A stretch of 64,000 nt of DNA from Euonymus europaeus (lineage: Eukaryota > Streptophyta > Magnoliopsida > Celastrales > Celastraceae): NCBI GenBank assembly GCA_963580455.1, contig OY756969.1, forward strand, positions 7,889,501-7,953,500. The letters are read 5' to 3'. Shown in pieces: positions 38,728 to 49,931 of this stretch; positions within the stretch are counted from its first letter, which is position 1, and every line of letters starts with the position of its first letter. The translations under genes were made by a program, and so were the position numbers. Below the pieces are notes generated by a model. It was given only the letters and a program-made list of their open reading frames with translations. It did no database searches and had not been told where the DNA came from.

Positions 38728-40063
38728 TGTTTGATCTATATAATATTTATATTACTTTTGTACACCATTTGACACTAGTTTTTTGCTCATTTGATGCTAT
38801 TAAGCATCGATACTGCCTAATCTTATGATTAATGTTACTTTCATATCAAAGGCAAAAAAGGGGAAAAGTAGATATTAAAAGGACAAAATTGTTGGCGATC
38901 GATCAACTTTTCTTGCGATGGATCAACTAAAAAAGAAAGCAAAAGAGTCCAGTGAAATGGGGGATCGATCAACCATGAAGATATTAGTGGCAGAGAATTT
39001 GGAGATCGATCGCCCATTTTGGGGGGATCAATCACCCACGCACAGATCGCGATTTTCAAGTTTTTTAGCTAGGAAAACTTTGCCCAAATTAGATAATACT
39101 AAGCCAAAATGGCATAGCTTAGTAACCTCACGACTTAGTATATGAAACATCACTAGGGTTTATTGAGGTATAAAAGGCCATCTTATCTCATTTTTTGAGA
39201 CCTCATGATCTAGCCACCATTCTCTCACACCTTGGGAGAGTTGAAAAAGAAGAAGAGGAGAGAGAAAGTAGATCTACGGATTTTCTAGGTTTAATCCTTC
39301 TTTTTGACTTCTTGCTATTGATACATTGATTGTTATTTGTGTTGTTCTTGATACTCTGAGGAACTAATCCTCTCATTAAGGTCCTAATGTAACCTAACTT
39401 TGAAGATTTCATGAACTTGACTTGATAATCTATTGATTTCTACAAATTATTTAGTATTTATGGTTGTGTTTAATGCTTTTGAATGTTTGATCACCATTCA
39501 ATTGATTTGATGCTTGGATTGAGACCGGAAGGAGATATCTAGGAATTGCATCTTGCCATACATACCATAGGGTTCATGTACGATAAGAATATAGGGACAT
39601 GCCTTGTTCAATCGTTATGTGGTTATCCACAAATCTTAATTGGTTTTTGTCACTTAAATCTGAATGTTAGGAATAACAAGGGTTAGTAATAAGAATACTT
39701 TTACTGTGACCAAGAATTGAGCACTGAATAGGTAAGGGAGACCGATTGTCAATAATCAATAGTAATTATGGATTGATAAGTCAAGGGCATTGGATAGGTG
39801 ACGATGGAATTAGGGACCCTGGTGTTTTTACTCATTTGATCAATATAATTTGTCACTATTGTTAGTTTACATCTTAAATTACTTTTTTAGAATATAAATT
39901 CTTGCTACATTATTTATGTTAGTGTTAATCAAACCAAAACAACTTATTCGATTCTCCAAATAGCGCTAGTGTTAATCATAACGGATACTCATCAACTGTT
40001 AACTCAATCCTCGTGGGAACAATAATATATTCATCACTTTATTACTTGTACGATTTGGCACTT
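38728..40063 (+). repeat. Athila-like 3' LTR (right border approximate)
   Basis: Begins just after the polypurine tract with TGTTTGATCTATA and runs to about 40063, where copia-3 homology starts. It contains the CTCGTGGGAACAATA-type block near 40010 that is common near the LTR end of this group, and several GATCGATC motifs at 38896-39045. The other LTR is absent, so the ends are not proven. Confidence 0.55.
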
Positions 40064-41540
40064 GCAAATAAGTCCCATCAGAGAAACTGTGAGTGATTAC
40101 AATAATAAAGATAGTGCAAGTGGGGCTTGTACTCAAGATAATATATCAACTTTCTCCTTAGCAGTACCATCTCAATCATCACCAGTCGCGTCATCTCCAG
40201 TCCAAAACTTTCTTGTAAATTCTTATCGTTCTCTTTGCGTCCTTCCTAATCGTATGAACTGTGGAATTCCAAAATCAACATATGAGCCAGTACTTAAATC
40301 AACTCCCAAATATCTTATGAGTCAATTTGTTTCGTACCAAAATTTATCCAAGTCATGTGAATCATTTGTAAATCAATTATCTGCTATATCTACTCTTAAT
40401 AGTGTGCAGGAAGCCTTACAACATCCTGAATGGAACGTGGAATGTGGTTGATTTACTTGTGGGAAAGAAGCCTATAGGTTGCAATTGGGTATTTGCTATC
40501 AAGTACAAAGCTGATGGGAGCATTGAGATATTTAAATCCAGGCTGGTTGTAAAAGGATACAGCCAGAGATATGGTGTTGACTACACAGAAACATTCTCTC
40601 TAGTGGCAAAAATTAATATTGTTCATGTTTTGTTGTCTCTAGCTGTAAATCTTGATTGGCCCTTGCATCAATTTGATGTCAAGAATGCATTTCTACATGG
40701 AAATTTAAAAGAATAGGCATATATAGAGCTTTCTCCTGGATGTCAGTTACAGTGTGAAGGAAGTAAGCAGGTATGCCGTCTGAAAAAATCTTTGTATGGA
40801 TTAAAATAATCTCCCAGGGCCTGGTTTGGCAGATTTACTGCTTCGATGAAGCATTTGATTATCGACAGTGCAATTCAGATCATAACTTATTTTTAAAACA
40901 TTCTAGAGGTAAGATCACTACCTTGATCATTTATGTCGATGATATGATAGTAACAGGTAATGATATGGATGAGAAGAACACATTGCAAGCCTACCTGGCT
41001 CAAGCTAGAATTTGAGATGGAAGACCTTTGACCATTGAGATACTTCCTTGGCATTGAGGTGTTGCGGTCAAAGAAGGTATGTTTCTACAGGAACAAAAAT
41101 ATACCATGGATTTATTGAAGGAAATAGGGATTTATGCATGTAAGCCTGTTGATACGCCAATGGCTGAAAACGTGAAATTGGAAATTTTTCCAAATCAAAA
41201 ATCGACGAATAAGGAAAGGTACCAACGATTAGTTGGGCGTTTGATGTATCTTGCTCATACTAGACCTGATTTAGCCTATGCTTTAAGCGTTGTGAGCCAA
41301 TTCTTGCATCGTCCAAGTGAGGTGCATATGGATGTAGTTATAAGAATTTTATGGTACTTGAAATCAGCACCTAGAAAAGGTATCATGTTCACTAAGAATG
41401 GTGCTTTGAATATTGAAGATTTTATAGATGCAGATTGGGCCGACTCGATTAATGAGAGAAGGTCAACTTCAGGATATTTAACTTTTGTCGGAGGTAACTT
41501 TGTCACTTGGAGAACAAGAAAACAAGAAGTGGTTGCCAGA
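40064..41540 (+). pseudogene. copia-3 reverse transcriptase
   Basis: The linker stretch 40062-40451 ends with STLNSVQEALQHPEWN. A short deletion near 40430 then changes frame and removes the E-M-x-A-L-Q segment. The polymerase proper follows: VGKKPIGCNWVFAIKYKADG (about 40459), LDWPLHQFDVKNAFLHGNL (about 40652-40708), a stop in the QAYIELS region, SLYGLK then a stop, and IYVDDMIVTGND with YVDD at 40932-40943 (both aspartates kept). The stretch from 41079 has PVDTPMAENVKLE and YQRLVGRLMYLAHTRPDLAY. Well preserved but broken by several stops. Confidence 0.9.
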
Positions 41541-41870
41541 AACAGTGCAGAAGCATAATTTAGAGGAATGGCTAAGGAAATATGTGAGTTGTTGTGGATT
41601 AGGAATATGTTGAAAGAATTACGGGTGTGACTTCCAGTTCCTATGAAGTTGTATTGTGATAATAAAGCAGCGTGCGATATTGCACATAATCTGATGCAAC
41701 ATGATCGTATAAAGCATGTTGAAATTGATCAACACTTTATTAATGAAAAGTTAGAAGTTGCAATTATTGTTGTGCCTCATGTGAGGTCTAAAGATCAACT
41801 TGCGGATGTTTTTTTACCAAAGCTATTTCAAGCCAAGTTTTTGATACGTGCTTTGACAAGTTGGGTATGA
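41400..41870 (+). pseudogene. copia-3 RNase H
   Basis: FIDADWADSINERRSTSGYL (about 41421-41480) is the copia RNase H start, with both aspartates. VARNSAEA is followed by a stop near 41559, then LYCDNKAACDIAHNLMQHDR (41649-41708) and HVEIDQHFINEKLE, ending in DQLADVFLPKLF. All main blocks are present. Confidence 0.9.
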
Positions 41871-41900
41871 GAAACATCTATACACGAACTTGAGGGGGAG

Positions 41901-42115
41901 TGTTACAAATGTTACCATATTTAGGTAGTTTCATTGTTTTAGGAATGTATATGTGATAGACTTGTAATCCCTATGATTACGTGATGTATATCTCCATACT
42001 TTAGGTGGGTGATTGTTTGTATATGAGACGAATGAAGTAAGTGAATGAAAAATCATCTTACGCCATATCATCTTGACAACTAATACTCATATCTGTATTG
42101 GTTTTTACCCATCAC
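41901..42115 (+). repeat. copia-3 3' LTR (right border uncertain)
   Basis: Starts TGTTACAAATGTTACC right after the polypurine tract. A short LTR ending near the CATCA at 42111-42115 is plausible, but no second copy is available to confirm it. Confidence 0.55.
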
Positions 42116-42712
42116 TAGGATGGCATTTGTTCTAATGTTGTGACAAATATGGAGGAGGTGGTGAACGTGGAGCTTGGTGTGGCAAGGGTCTATGATGCCA
42201 TAATACCCTTTCCATATCTACTAATTTGAGTGAGATTTATCACCATTTTGATGAGAGTTGTAAAAGGAAGAAGACTACCTTCCTTTATGTAGCCCACCGA
42301 CCCATTGAGGCTCCGTGTATGTGTTAGGTATTCCCCCTTCTTGGTATTAAAAAAACAAAAACCCAAATTTATTGAATATTAAAAATCAAGGTTCCAACCT
42401 CCATTGTATCAATTGAATCTCGAAAATTTTGAACCTCCATATTTCACGATTTAAAATGGTACAACTTTAACTTGAATTTAAAAGGTTTGACTAAAATTCA
42501 GGAATAAAAGTTTAACCTAAACTGGACTAACTAGTGTTTTCCTTAAGCGCGGTCCCAACGAGAATACAAACCATATGAAATTCATTCCGTCAAAATCGAA
42601 AATGAGGTATCGGCAACGGGTAACCAAGGTTTAATAAGGTATTAATTTTACTCCTTTTAAAAATAAAAGAATTTTCAATTTTTACTCTAAGCGGAAGCAA
42701 TTAATCAATTCA
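42116..42712. other. No recognised gene
   Basis: No coding similarity or clear repeat is seen between the copia-3 LTR and the inverted-repeat element. Confidence 0.4.
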
Positions 42713-44195
42713 ATCACAATTATAAGGAAAAATGATATGTAATCCATATTTTGGGAACCCATGATAGCCCATATCTAGTTATTCTATTAATTTCTCTATT
42801 CTAATTAATTATTCTACTTTGTTAATCAATATGTTGAGCATTTATTTTATTTTTTGTTTTTACTCTAATTAATTATTAGCTCGTTAGAGTTTAGAGAATT
42901 CATTCCCTTTAGAATTTAACACTTATTGTTTAGGTTATAGCATGAGAATCTGATACACGAGTCTGTTAGGGTTTAGCGAATTTATTTCTCTTAGGGTTTA
43001 ACACTAATTGTTTAAATTACAGTATGAAAGTTCGATACACTAACCCATTTAGGGTGTTGAGATTATAACATGAAAATTCGATATACAAATCCGTTAAGGT
43101 TTACTAAATTCGTTCCCCCTACATTTTAACACTTATATTGTTTATATATGGGCTACCAAGGACTCCTATAATATGTGATATTCATCCCTATCCAATTATA
43201 AAGAAAGCAAATCAAGTAAAGCAATCAATTGAACCAATATGACCAATAAAATCTAGCATGGCCGAGAGCACCAACGTGTGCTTATGTGGCCTTGAGTCAC
43301 ACTAGACTTCTTGATTTTAACACATTTAAATAAAAACAATACAAATGATTAAGTAATACGAAGAAAATCACTTCAAACACAAAATGTTTTAGGCAGGCTG
43401 AATAGTGCAAAGTGAAGAATTACACAAAAAAAATCACCAATAAAGCATGATAATAAACCCTAGAATCCTAAATCGATATCAATGACCCAATAGAACAACA
43501 AATCCCTAAATGCAGATTGTGAATCCTTCAAAAGTAGATTTAGAATGTGTGTGCACAGATTAGATCCTAGCACTCTATATGACCAAATTATATGGAAATG
43601 ATTTATGTTGATTGGAATCGGTTGAAATGAATGAGATGGGGACAAATGATTTATTGGCCTTAAATCTAGAATAAGTAATGCATATTATGAATCCACATCA
43701 TATAATCATTTATCCTCAATTCTCACAATTCATATTTCACAAATTCTCCAAATCCCTAATTACCAAGCCTGAAATGAAAACCTTTGAACTGAAGTGCGCT
43801 TCCAACTATCCTTGTCATAAACAAATTGATTTGGCTTCAAAGAATAAAGCCAATTGAATAACCCTAGAATTGAGCACAAAGGATTGAGATGTTATTACCG
43901 ATGAGATCCAACAAGACATATTGGGGGGCCAAGCATATAAATACATTTTAGAGATGGATACTAATAAATAACCTACACAACAAGTGTTAAACTCTAAGAA
44001 AAACATATTCGCTAAACCTTGACGGACTAATAATTAATTACAATAAAACTATAAAATCAAATAAATATTCAACATATTAATTAACACAGTATAATAATTA
44101 ATTAGAATAAAAAAAATTAATATAATAACTAGATATGGACTACCATGAATTCCCAAAATATTGACTACATATTATTTTCCTTTTAGAGGCATCTG
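42713..44195. mobile_element. Inverted-repeat element with about 220-bp arms
   Basis: The arm 42713-42950 matches the reverse complement of about 43955-44195. Shared blocks include CCATATCTAGTTATT, TTCTAATTAATTATT, TTAATATGTTGA and a TTTAACACTTRTTGT-type segment. The arms are diverged by point changes but collinear. A third, shorter inverted match to the left arm lies at about 43145-43205 (ATATGGGCTACCAAGGACTC). No transposase is seen. This looks like a non-autonomous foldback or nested MITE-like DNA element. Target duplications were not found. Confidence 0.6.
42880..43145. repeat. Diverged tandem repeat, about three 85-bp units
   Basis: Units contain CGTTAGRGTTTAGMGAATT, then TTTAACACTWATTGTTTA, then a TATRRCATGARAATYYGATACAC-type stretch. 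They start near 42882, 42965 and 43080; the middle junction is irregular. Confidence 0.65.
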
Positions 44196-44704
44196 CATGT
44201 TAGAAAGTCTGATAAATAAGTAAATAAATAATAACTAAATATATAATATAAAAGATTAGAAACAATACAAAAGGGCACACTGTTGGTGTTGCAAAGTTAA
44301 ATTGATATGGCCCTCCTAATTCATCATTTCATATCAGAATCAGAACCTATAAATCACTGTAAAGTAAAGAATAAGTGAGTCTTCTACATGCATGATGCAG
44401 AAATATTGAGACCATAGAGATCTCACCTGCAAATGGCAGACACACCACAATGCATCCACTTTCAGCAAATTAAAGTTAACGGATGCAGCAAACATTAGTC
44501 TCAAGCAATTTCTCCCTGCTTATTCAGATCTCTCACAGTAACAACAGGATATTAGAATTTAAATTTAACTGACATAAGAATCTACTTTGAAACATTAATA
44601 GAATGAGTTATTTGTCCAGTACTGTTTCTGCTCATTATTCAAATCAAATTACTCAGATACGCCGAGCTCTATATTGCTTGTATGCAAATGTCTTCTCCAT
44701 TCAG
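44196..44704 (-). other. Downstream region of the bromodomain gene
   Basis: Non-coding. The part near 44704 is probably the 3' untranslated region of the minus-strand bromodomain gene. I could not place a confident poly(A) signal. Confidence 0.4.
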
Positions 44705-47700
44705 TCACTGCTTGAACCAGTTTGGATTCCCATTCGGCATATTGAAACAATTGTAAACTTGGCCTCTTTGCAGAAAATCACCTCTGCTGCTCTCTCCATC
44801 CTGGCTTGCAATTGTTTGAATTTGCGGAGTTCCAAGCACAGATGGCTTAAACTGATTCCAGCCCTGGGTTCCCCTTTCTAAATTGCCTTGATCAGTTACA
44901 GTGACTTCCCCATCAGTCAGACCATGACTGAGCATGGGCTCCGCCGTTGACATGTCAAAACAATTTGAAAGTCGGCGTCCTTGATTTAAATTGGCTCCAT
45001 AACTCTGGCCTCCACCACTAGTAAAAGCTTGAACATACTGCGGCCTTTGCACTGGTGGCATAAACCAATTTACAACTTGACCTTCCGGTTCCAGAAGGCT
45101 TCTAAAGCCTGGGAATCCCCCATCAGTTGCAGCTTGAATGTGAGGCATTTCACTCCCAAGATACTGTGAACCTGCACCATGCATAGAGCTAATAGCCTCT
45201 CTCCCATTCAACTCTGTTGTAGCATTTGAAGAAAACCCCTCCGAATAAGATGAAGCACCGAAATTTATTGTAGGAAAGAACTCTTTCATGGGTGCCCTTG
45301 GAAAAGCAACTTCGGCTGTTTGAACTTGTTTGTCCTCATTCACCACAGCTTGCATCATATTTGAGTAAAAGAGTTTGCTAGGGATGCTGTTCGACTTCCT
45401 GGCAGTAAACAAAGTACTGCTTCCAACCTGAGAGTAGTCAATGGGAAAATTACGAAACCCAAACCCAGAATTTTGATTGACCACATCATTTTTGAAACCA
45501 GTTCCCGTGTTTGAACACCCAAACTCAGTTTGAACATTTTTCTGACGGAAGGCACTTGGAGCATCTTGCTTCTCACCACTAGCATTAGCAATTCCTCCTC
45601 CACTGGCATGATATCCACTCATGAGGATCCCAGCGGAACTTAGTTCTCTATTCAAAGTGTCACCACCATCCATGGGACCCACAGACCCCGTGAAGTTTTC
45701 TAAGTTTGATGGAGGAACAATTTTTTGACCGCTTTTAGCAAAAAATAAAGCAGGGATGTGACTCGTTGGAGCCTGGAACTGACAGCTTGAAGCAACATTC
45801 TTGATTTTAAAACCTTCAGGTTCGCATCTTCTTGCCATCTGTATGGCAACTTTCTGTGCCATTGGCCCCAAATCCTTAGCAAAGAGCATTATGCTTCCAA
45901 CATAGCCAATGCCACTCTCATGATCCTGCACAGCCAGAAAGTAATCAGAAAACAAGCAGATGGTTACAAGTACTAGGCCATAATATGTAAAATATGCAAT
46001 TAAGACCTTGCATATAAGATATGTAATTTAAATTCAGCACTTTTGGGTTTGTTCTCACCATCACTTCCTACCTGCAGCACAGAGGCAAACTTCATGACAG
46101 GTCAACATCACAAAGTAAGGCCCTTGAAGTCATTCTCATTACTTCATATATGAGCCTCTGTTTTTTTGGCACAAAGGGTTTGATATGGTGGGCAGCAAAA
46201 ATAGTTTTGACATAGGCAGTATCTTTCTTCTACATGACATCCGAATGAAAACGCATATAGAACTATGCACAGTGAGACTCACCAGATAGAGTGTTTTTGA
46301 TTCACTATCAACTGCAGACACCACTGACTCCTTGCGAAGAGAAGAACTTGAAGGTTTATCTTGCTCTAGCTTGTAATATTCAAATGTTCTTTCATCTCTA
46401 GGCGCTGTTTATGGGAGAAAAAGAGTTCACAAACACAGTAGAAAAGGAAAGGTATCAGAACAATTTTAAATTTCTAATTATTGGTGGCAACCACAAAAAG
46501 AATATTTATTTGCACTATAATATGTCAATATCCAAGAGTGATTGGCATGTTATATCTTACAAATGGAATCTACATATTAACAGAGAAACGACTTTATTTA
46601 GTAAGAGAAGTTTTGAATTCCAAGGGTGACTGGCAAGTTATATATTACAAATGCAATCTACATATTAACAGAGGCGATTTTATTTAGTAAGAGAAATTTT
46701 GAATTTGCCCTCCTAAAGCATATAATCTATGTCGAGCACAAGTGTAGTTATGAAAATGGGTTACCTTCCAATGTTTCAGTGCTGGTTCTCTTGTTGCAAG
46801 GCTTAGAATTTAAGAATTCAACTTCCCCCACGGTTTTTCTGCCAGGTCCCGATCTTTTCTTTGAAAATTTCGCTTCGAAGTTCTCGGGGTCAGTTTTCAG
46901 AACATCAAAAAGTTCCTTAGCCAGTTGTTCTATCGCAAGACCCTAAAAACAAGAATTTTGAATTAAGGGTGACAACAAAGATATTCATAAAATAAATTTT
47001 CAAATTTAAATATTCAGGATAGTGGTAATAAGTTTACCCACTAAAAAATCTGTTGGGTTTACCTTTATGTAATAAACAGTTTTCGGACCATTGAAAAATG
47101 TTGCATTTCTTGATATCAAGAAGACATCTTTCTGCAATGTCAATCGAGCAAAATCATCAATTGGATAACTCAAGCTCTGAAAGCAAGTTTGAATGTAATT
47201 ACAAACTACCGTTTCTATAGTCATGGTCATTCAATAAAGTCAATGAGAGTTGACCCAAATATCATCTAAAAGAAATGAACAATCAGAATTCAGGAGCAAA
47301 AAACTTAATGGAATGTGAAAATAAATCTAGAACGCAACAGAAAATGAGTTTCTTTTTCTTCACAGGAAATTAAACCCAGACCAATTATATACTCTACATA
47401 AAGCTACAATGGCCATTTCCTAAGAATCTTGTGCACTTGGTTTGACTTTTAAATAAAGCTACAAAAGAGGACTGAGTAGCAAGGTTAAAAGGTCCATGCT
47501 AGTATGCCTCATTCTGAAATCACTTCTAATTATAAAGGTACGTTTAAGATTTCTGAGATAATAGAATCACTCTGAAAGGTCAAGAGGACCTTCAATTGCA
47601 AGTAAAACAAGATGTCATAGCGCATTTAAGAGAGAGAGAGGACAAAAAATTAACAGAACTCTGGCACATAGTAAAACATCCCAATAAATAACAAGGCAAT

Positions 47701-49557
47701 AGCCAACGCAGAAGTTAGAAAAGACACCAGTCAGAATTAAAGATCACCCAACTGAACCACTGTGCCACCATGAACTCATGAAGGCACAGATGCTTGTGTT
47801 CTTTCACCAATCAGACAAATTAGGACTTTTGCATATAAAAGCATTTTTTCTGGCAAAGAAAATGGAGAAACAAAAATGAGGCAGCTATATTAAGGTTAAT
47901 TTACTCTGAAACTTTTGATCGCAATGTATGGTGCAAAAAAATTTCCCCCATTTCATCCTCTCCCATGGGCCGTGGCCATTTCTCTAGTAACAAATTAATG
48001 TCAAATCCAGATATTTTGTATTGACTAAATGTACAATGTCAAGAATCTAGATTGTTTTAGAATAAATATAAGGGCGTATGCCCAGACTAAACCAAGTTTC
48101 CACAGATGATCTAAATTAAATACGGAAGCAACTCCTAAGAGGAACAAACCTCGAATTCTTCAAGCATTTCATATCGTCCTTCATTAAGTTTTTTCGCAAT
48201 AGTCCCAAAATCCATTGGTTCTTTAATCACCTCATCATAATATTTGACCTTTCAGATAGAATTGAAAGAACAGAAATGTGATCAACCACATCGGCATAGA
48301 ATAATTGGACTATTGATAAAGCAATCACTAGAACCAAACCTTCTTCGGGTCTACTGGTTGGGCAAAGAATTTATTTGAGTCTCTCCTACAGGTTAAATAC
48401 AGAAAGAGAATCAGAAAAATAATATTTAAGGTGCAGATATGTATTGCAGTAATTGGAAGAAATTAAAACACTTTGCGTACACATTTCTTTCTTAAACCAT
48501 TAGAAACTGTCCCATCTTAGAAAATCATAACAATAATTATTTTATAAGAAAGCAGATACCTTTGCAATACACGTAGCAAAATTTCAAGTTTGCCTTTTTC
48601 TGGTAAAGGAGTTCTGGACAGTGTGGTAACTGCTTGGTTCAGAAGAAGCAACAATTGTTCATTTAACATTATAGTCATGACCACAGCCATAAGATGATAA
48701 AAATAAAATTGGATCTGTTCATAAAGACAAGCTCACCAGACTTGATATGATCATAATAACATTGAGTGTCAACCTGCATTACCACCACAACGTATAAAAG
48801 TGACTATGAAAGATTTGATGAACTAAATAAAACAACACAAGTTATGGAAAGGTTAGTTTGGTTAGATGAGGGAAAATTCATGTCCTCGTCTGCATGGTCA
48901 ACCAAAATAGACCAACCAGTACCACACTCAATCTATTAAGTTTATGCCTCATAAAAGCTTCTTAACTAAATGGTTTTTCATTTTATGACAGCATGAAAAG
49001 TAAAGGCAAATGATAGTGTGCAAATACCATAACACAACTCATAGCAAAATTTTGCTTTCGTTAACTGTTCAATGAAAAGGAAAGTGAACACAAACAAAAA
49101 AAGAATAATGAATTGGAAAAATAACTCCATCATTTATACCCAGTCCCAATTTTTTCCGGGAGCCAGCAAAAGACTCTTTTAAACCTATGAACATGATTCT
49201 CATAGACTCATGTACCAACCCCAATTTTTTTGGATTAACACGATAATGATGAGCTTAAATGGGCGTGAAAGCTATCATCTTTTAAGAGAATGACCAAATC
49301 AAGTAAAAAACAGAATAAAACATAACAAATGGTTTTCAGTACATAAATACCTTCTGAACTTGATTTTCAACTTTGTTAAGAACCAAATCTTGAACAGGCT
49401 TGATCTTTGCTTTTTCCCTACTCCTTGAGATGCAAGAGTCTTGTACCGCATCTATATCCTTTTTTCTTGGTAATTTACATTTATCTCTGCCCTTGCTTTG
49501 GTTATTTGTTTGCAGGCAAACAATTCGGGGACTCCTTCTGTGCTCACCACTTGACAT
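44705..49557 (-). CDS. Bromodomain-containing protein (about 682 residues)
   Basis: A nuclear protein predicted to read acetyl-lysine on histones. Nine coding exons join in frame on the minus strand: 49557-49351 (ATG), 48773-48737, 48629-48560, 48385-48340, 48248-48150, 47131-47063, 46942-46765, 46404-46283, 45925-44705 (stop). The first exon is basic (RRSPRI, KLPRKK, SREKAKIK), with nuclear-localisation-like clusters. The bromodomain spans roughly residues 92-190: GKLEILLRVLQRRDSNKFF, QPVDPKK, YYDEVIKEPMDFGTIAKKL, EEFEKDVFLISRNATFFN and TVYYIK. The conserved acetyl-lysine-binding asparagine is predicted at 167 (end of NATFFN). LAKELFDVLKTDPE and the basic KKRSGPGRK follow. The 406-residue last exon starts DHESGIGYVGSIMLFAKDLG, a segment also seen in related plant bromodomain proteins, then is Gly/Ser/Asn/Gln-rich and likely disordered. 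No stops or frameshifts. Exons are inferred from splice signals and homology. I do not assign a specific orthologue. Confidence 0.93.
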
Positions 49558-49845
49558 AACTGCTACTATTGCAGTTGAATTTCACAGTGATGGAAGTCAA
49601 TTTTCTCACTCAACAATGCGCACTAAAATAAGTAGCGGATATCTTTGTCAATTTTCTATTCTCTTCCTGCCAAATGTCAAAGATAGTTTCATGAAATTTA
49701 TCACTTCCAAGATAGCAAAAGTACAATGAGAAATCCTTAACTAGAACATGTTAAATTGTTAATGCAGATTGTAGACGTAGAATGAACAGAAATAAATTTG
49801 TAATGAATCAACCATGTCACTGCTTTAAATTAAAGGTATGTAGAT
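49558..49845 (-). promoter_or_regulatory. Region directly upstream of the bromodomain start codon
   Basis: On the minus strand the ATG is preceded by ...AGTAGCAGTT, which contains an acceptor-like CAG two bases before the ATG. The 5' untranslated region may therefore be spliced, with earlier exons at higher coordinates. No clear TATA box was found. Confidence 0.3.
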
Positions 49846-49931
49846 AACCTATGGGCTCATTATGCTTTTTATTTTTATCAGCTTCAAAGGTATGTAGATA
49901 AATAATAAAAAGCATAATGAGCACATAGGTT
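49846..49931. repeat. Near-perfect hairpin, 26-bp arms
   Basis: AACCTATGGGCTCATTATGC at 49846 and its reverse complement at 49931 (GCATAATGAGCACATAGGTT) form arms of about 26 bp with one mismatch (including the flanking TTTTTA). A loop of about 34 bp lies between, with a direct repeat of CAAAGGTATGTAGATA-type sequence at each side. It may be a tiny foldback element in the upstream region of the bromodomain gene. Confidence 0.8.

Larger units (their letters stand above)
33105..40063 (+). mobile_element. Athila-like Ty3/gypsy element, 3' part
   Basis: Begins inside the integrase C-terminal region and continues through a second ORF, a long untranslated region, a polypurine tract and a 3' LTR. 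The gag, protease, reverse transcriptase and 5' LTR are absent. A solo LTR of another family is inserted at 34483-36370. Many stops interrupt the coding parts. The family call rests on the integrase tail, the GCGCTTGTTGGGAGGGAACC junction and the position of the second ORF. Confidence 0.75.
40064..42115 (+). mobile_element. Ty1/copia remnant, 3' half (copia-3)
   Basis: Starts abruptly in the linker between integrase and reverse transcriptase, then has reverse transcriptase, RNase H, a polypurine tract (CTTGAGGGGGAG, 41889-41900) and an LTR from 41901. The 5' half is missing. The left border coincides with the end of the Athila-like LTR. Confidence 0.88.

Noticed and set aside
42955..43010. 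TTTAGGGTTTAG-like sequence suggesting interstitial telomere repeats
   Set aside because: Only single TTTAGGG units occur, embedded in an 85-bp tandem unit. There is no uninterrupted telomere array.
46060..46090. Possible extra 13-bp exon of the bromodomain gene between 46283 and 45925
   Set aside because: It has AG/GT borders, but including it puts a stop at the start of the next exon. Direct joining of 46283 to 45925 keeps the frame.
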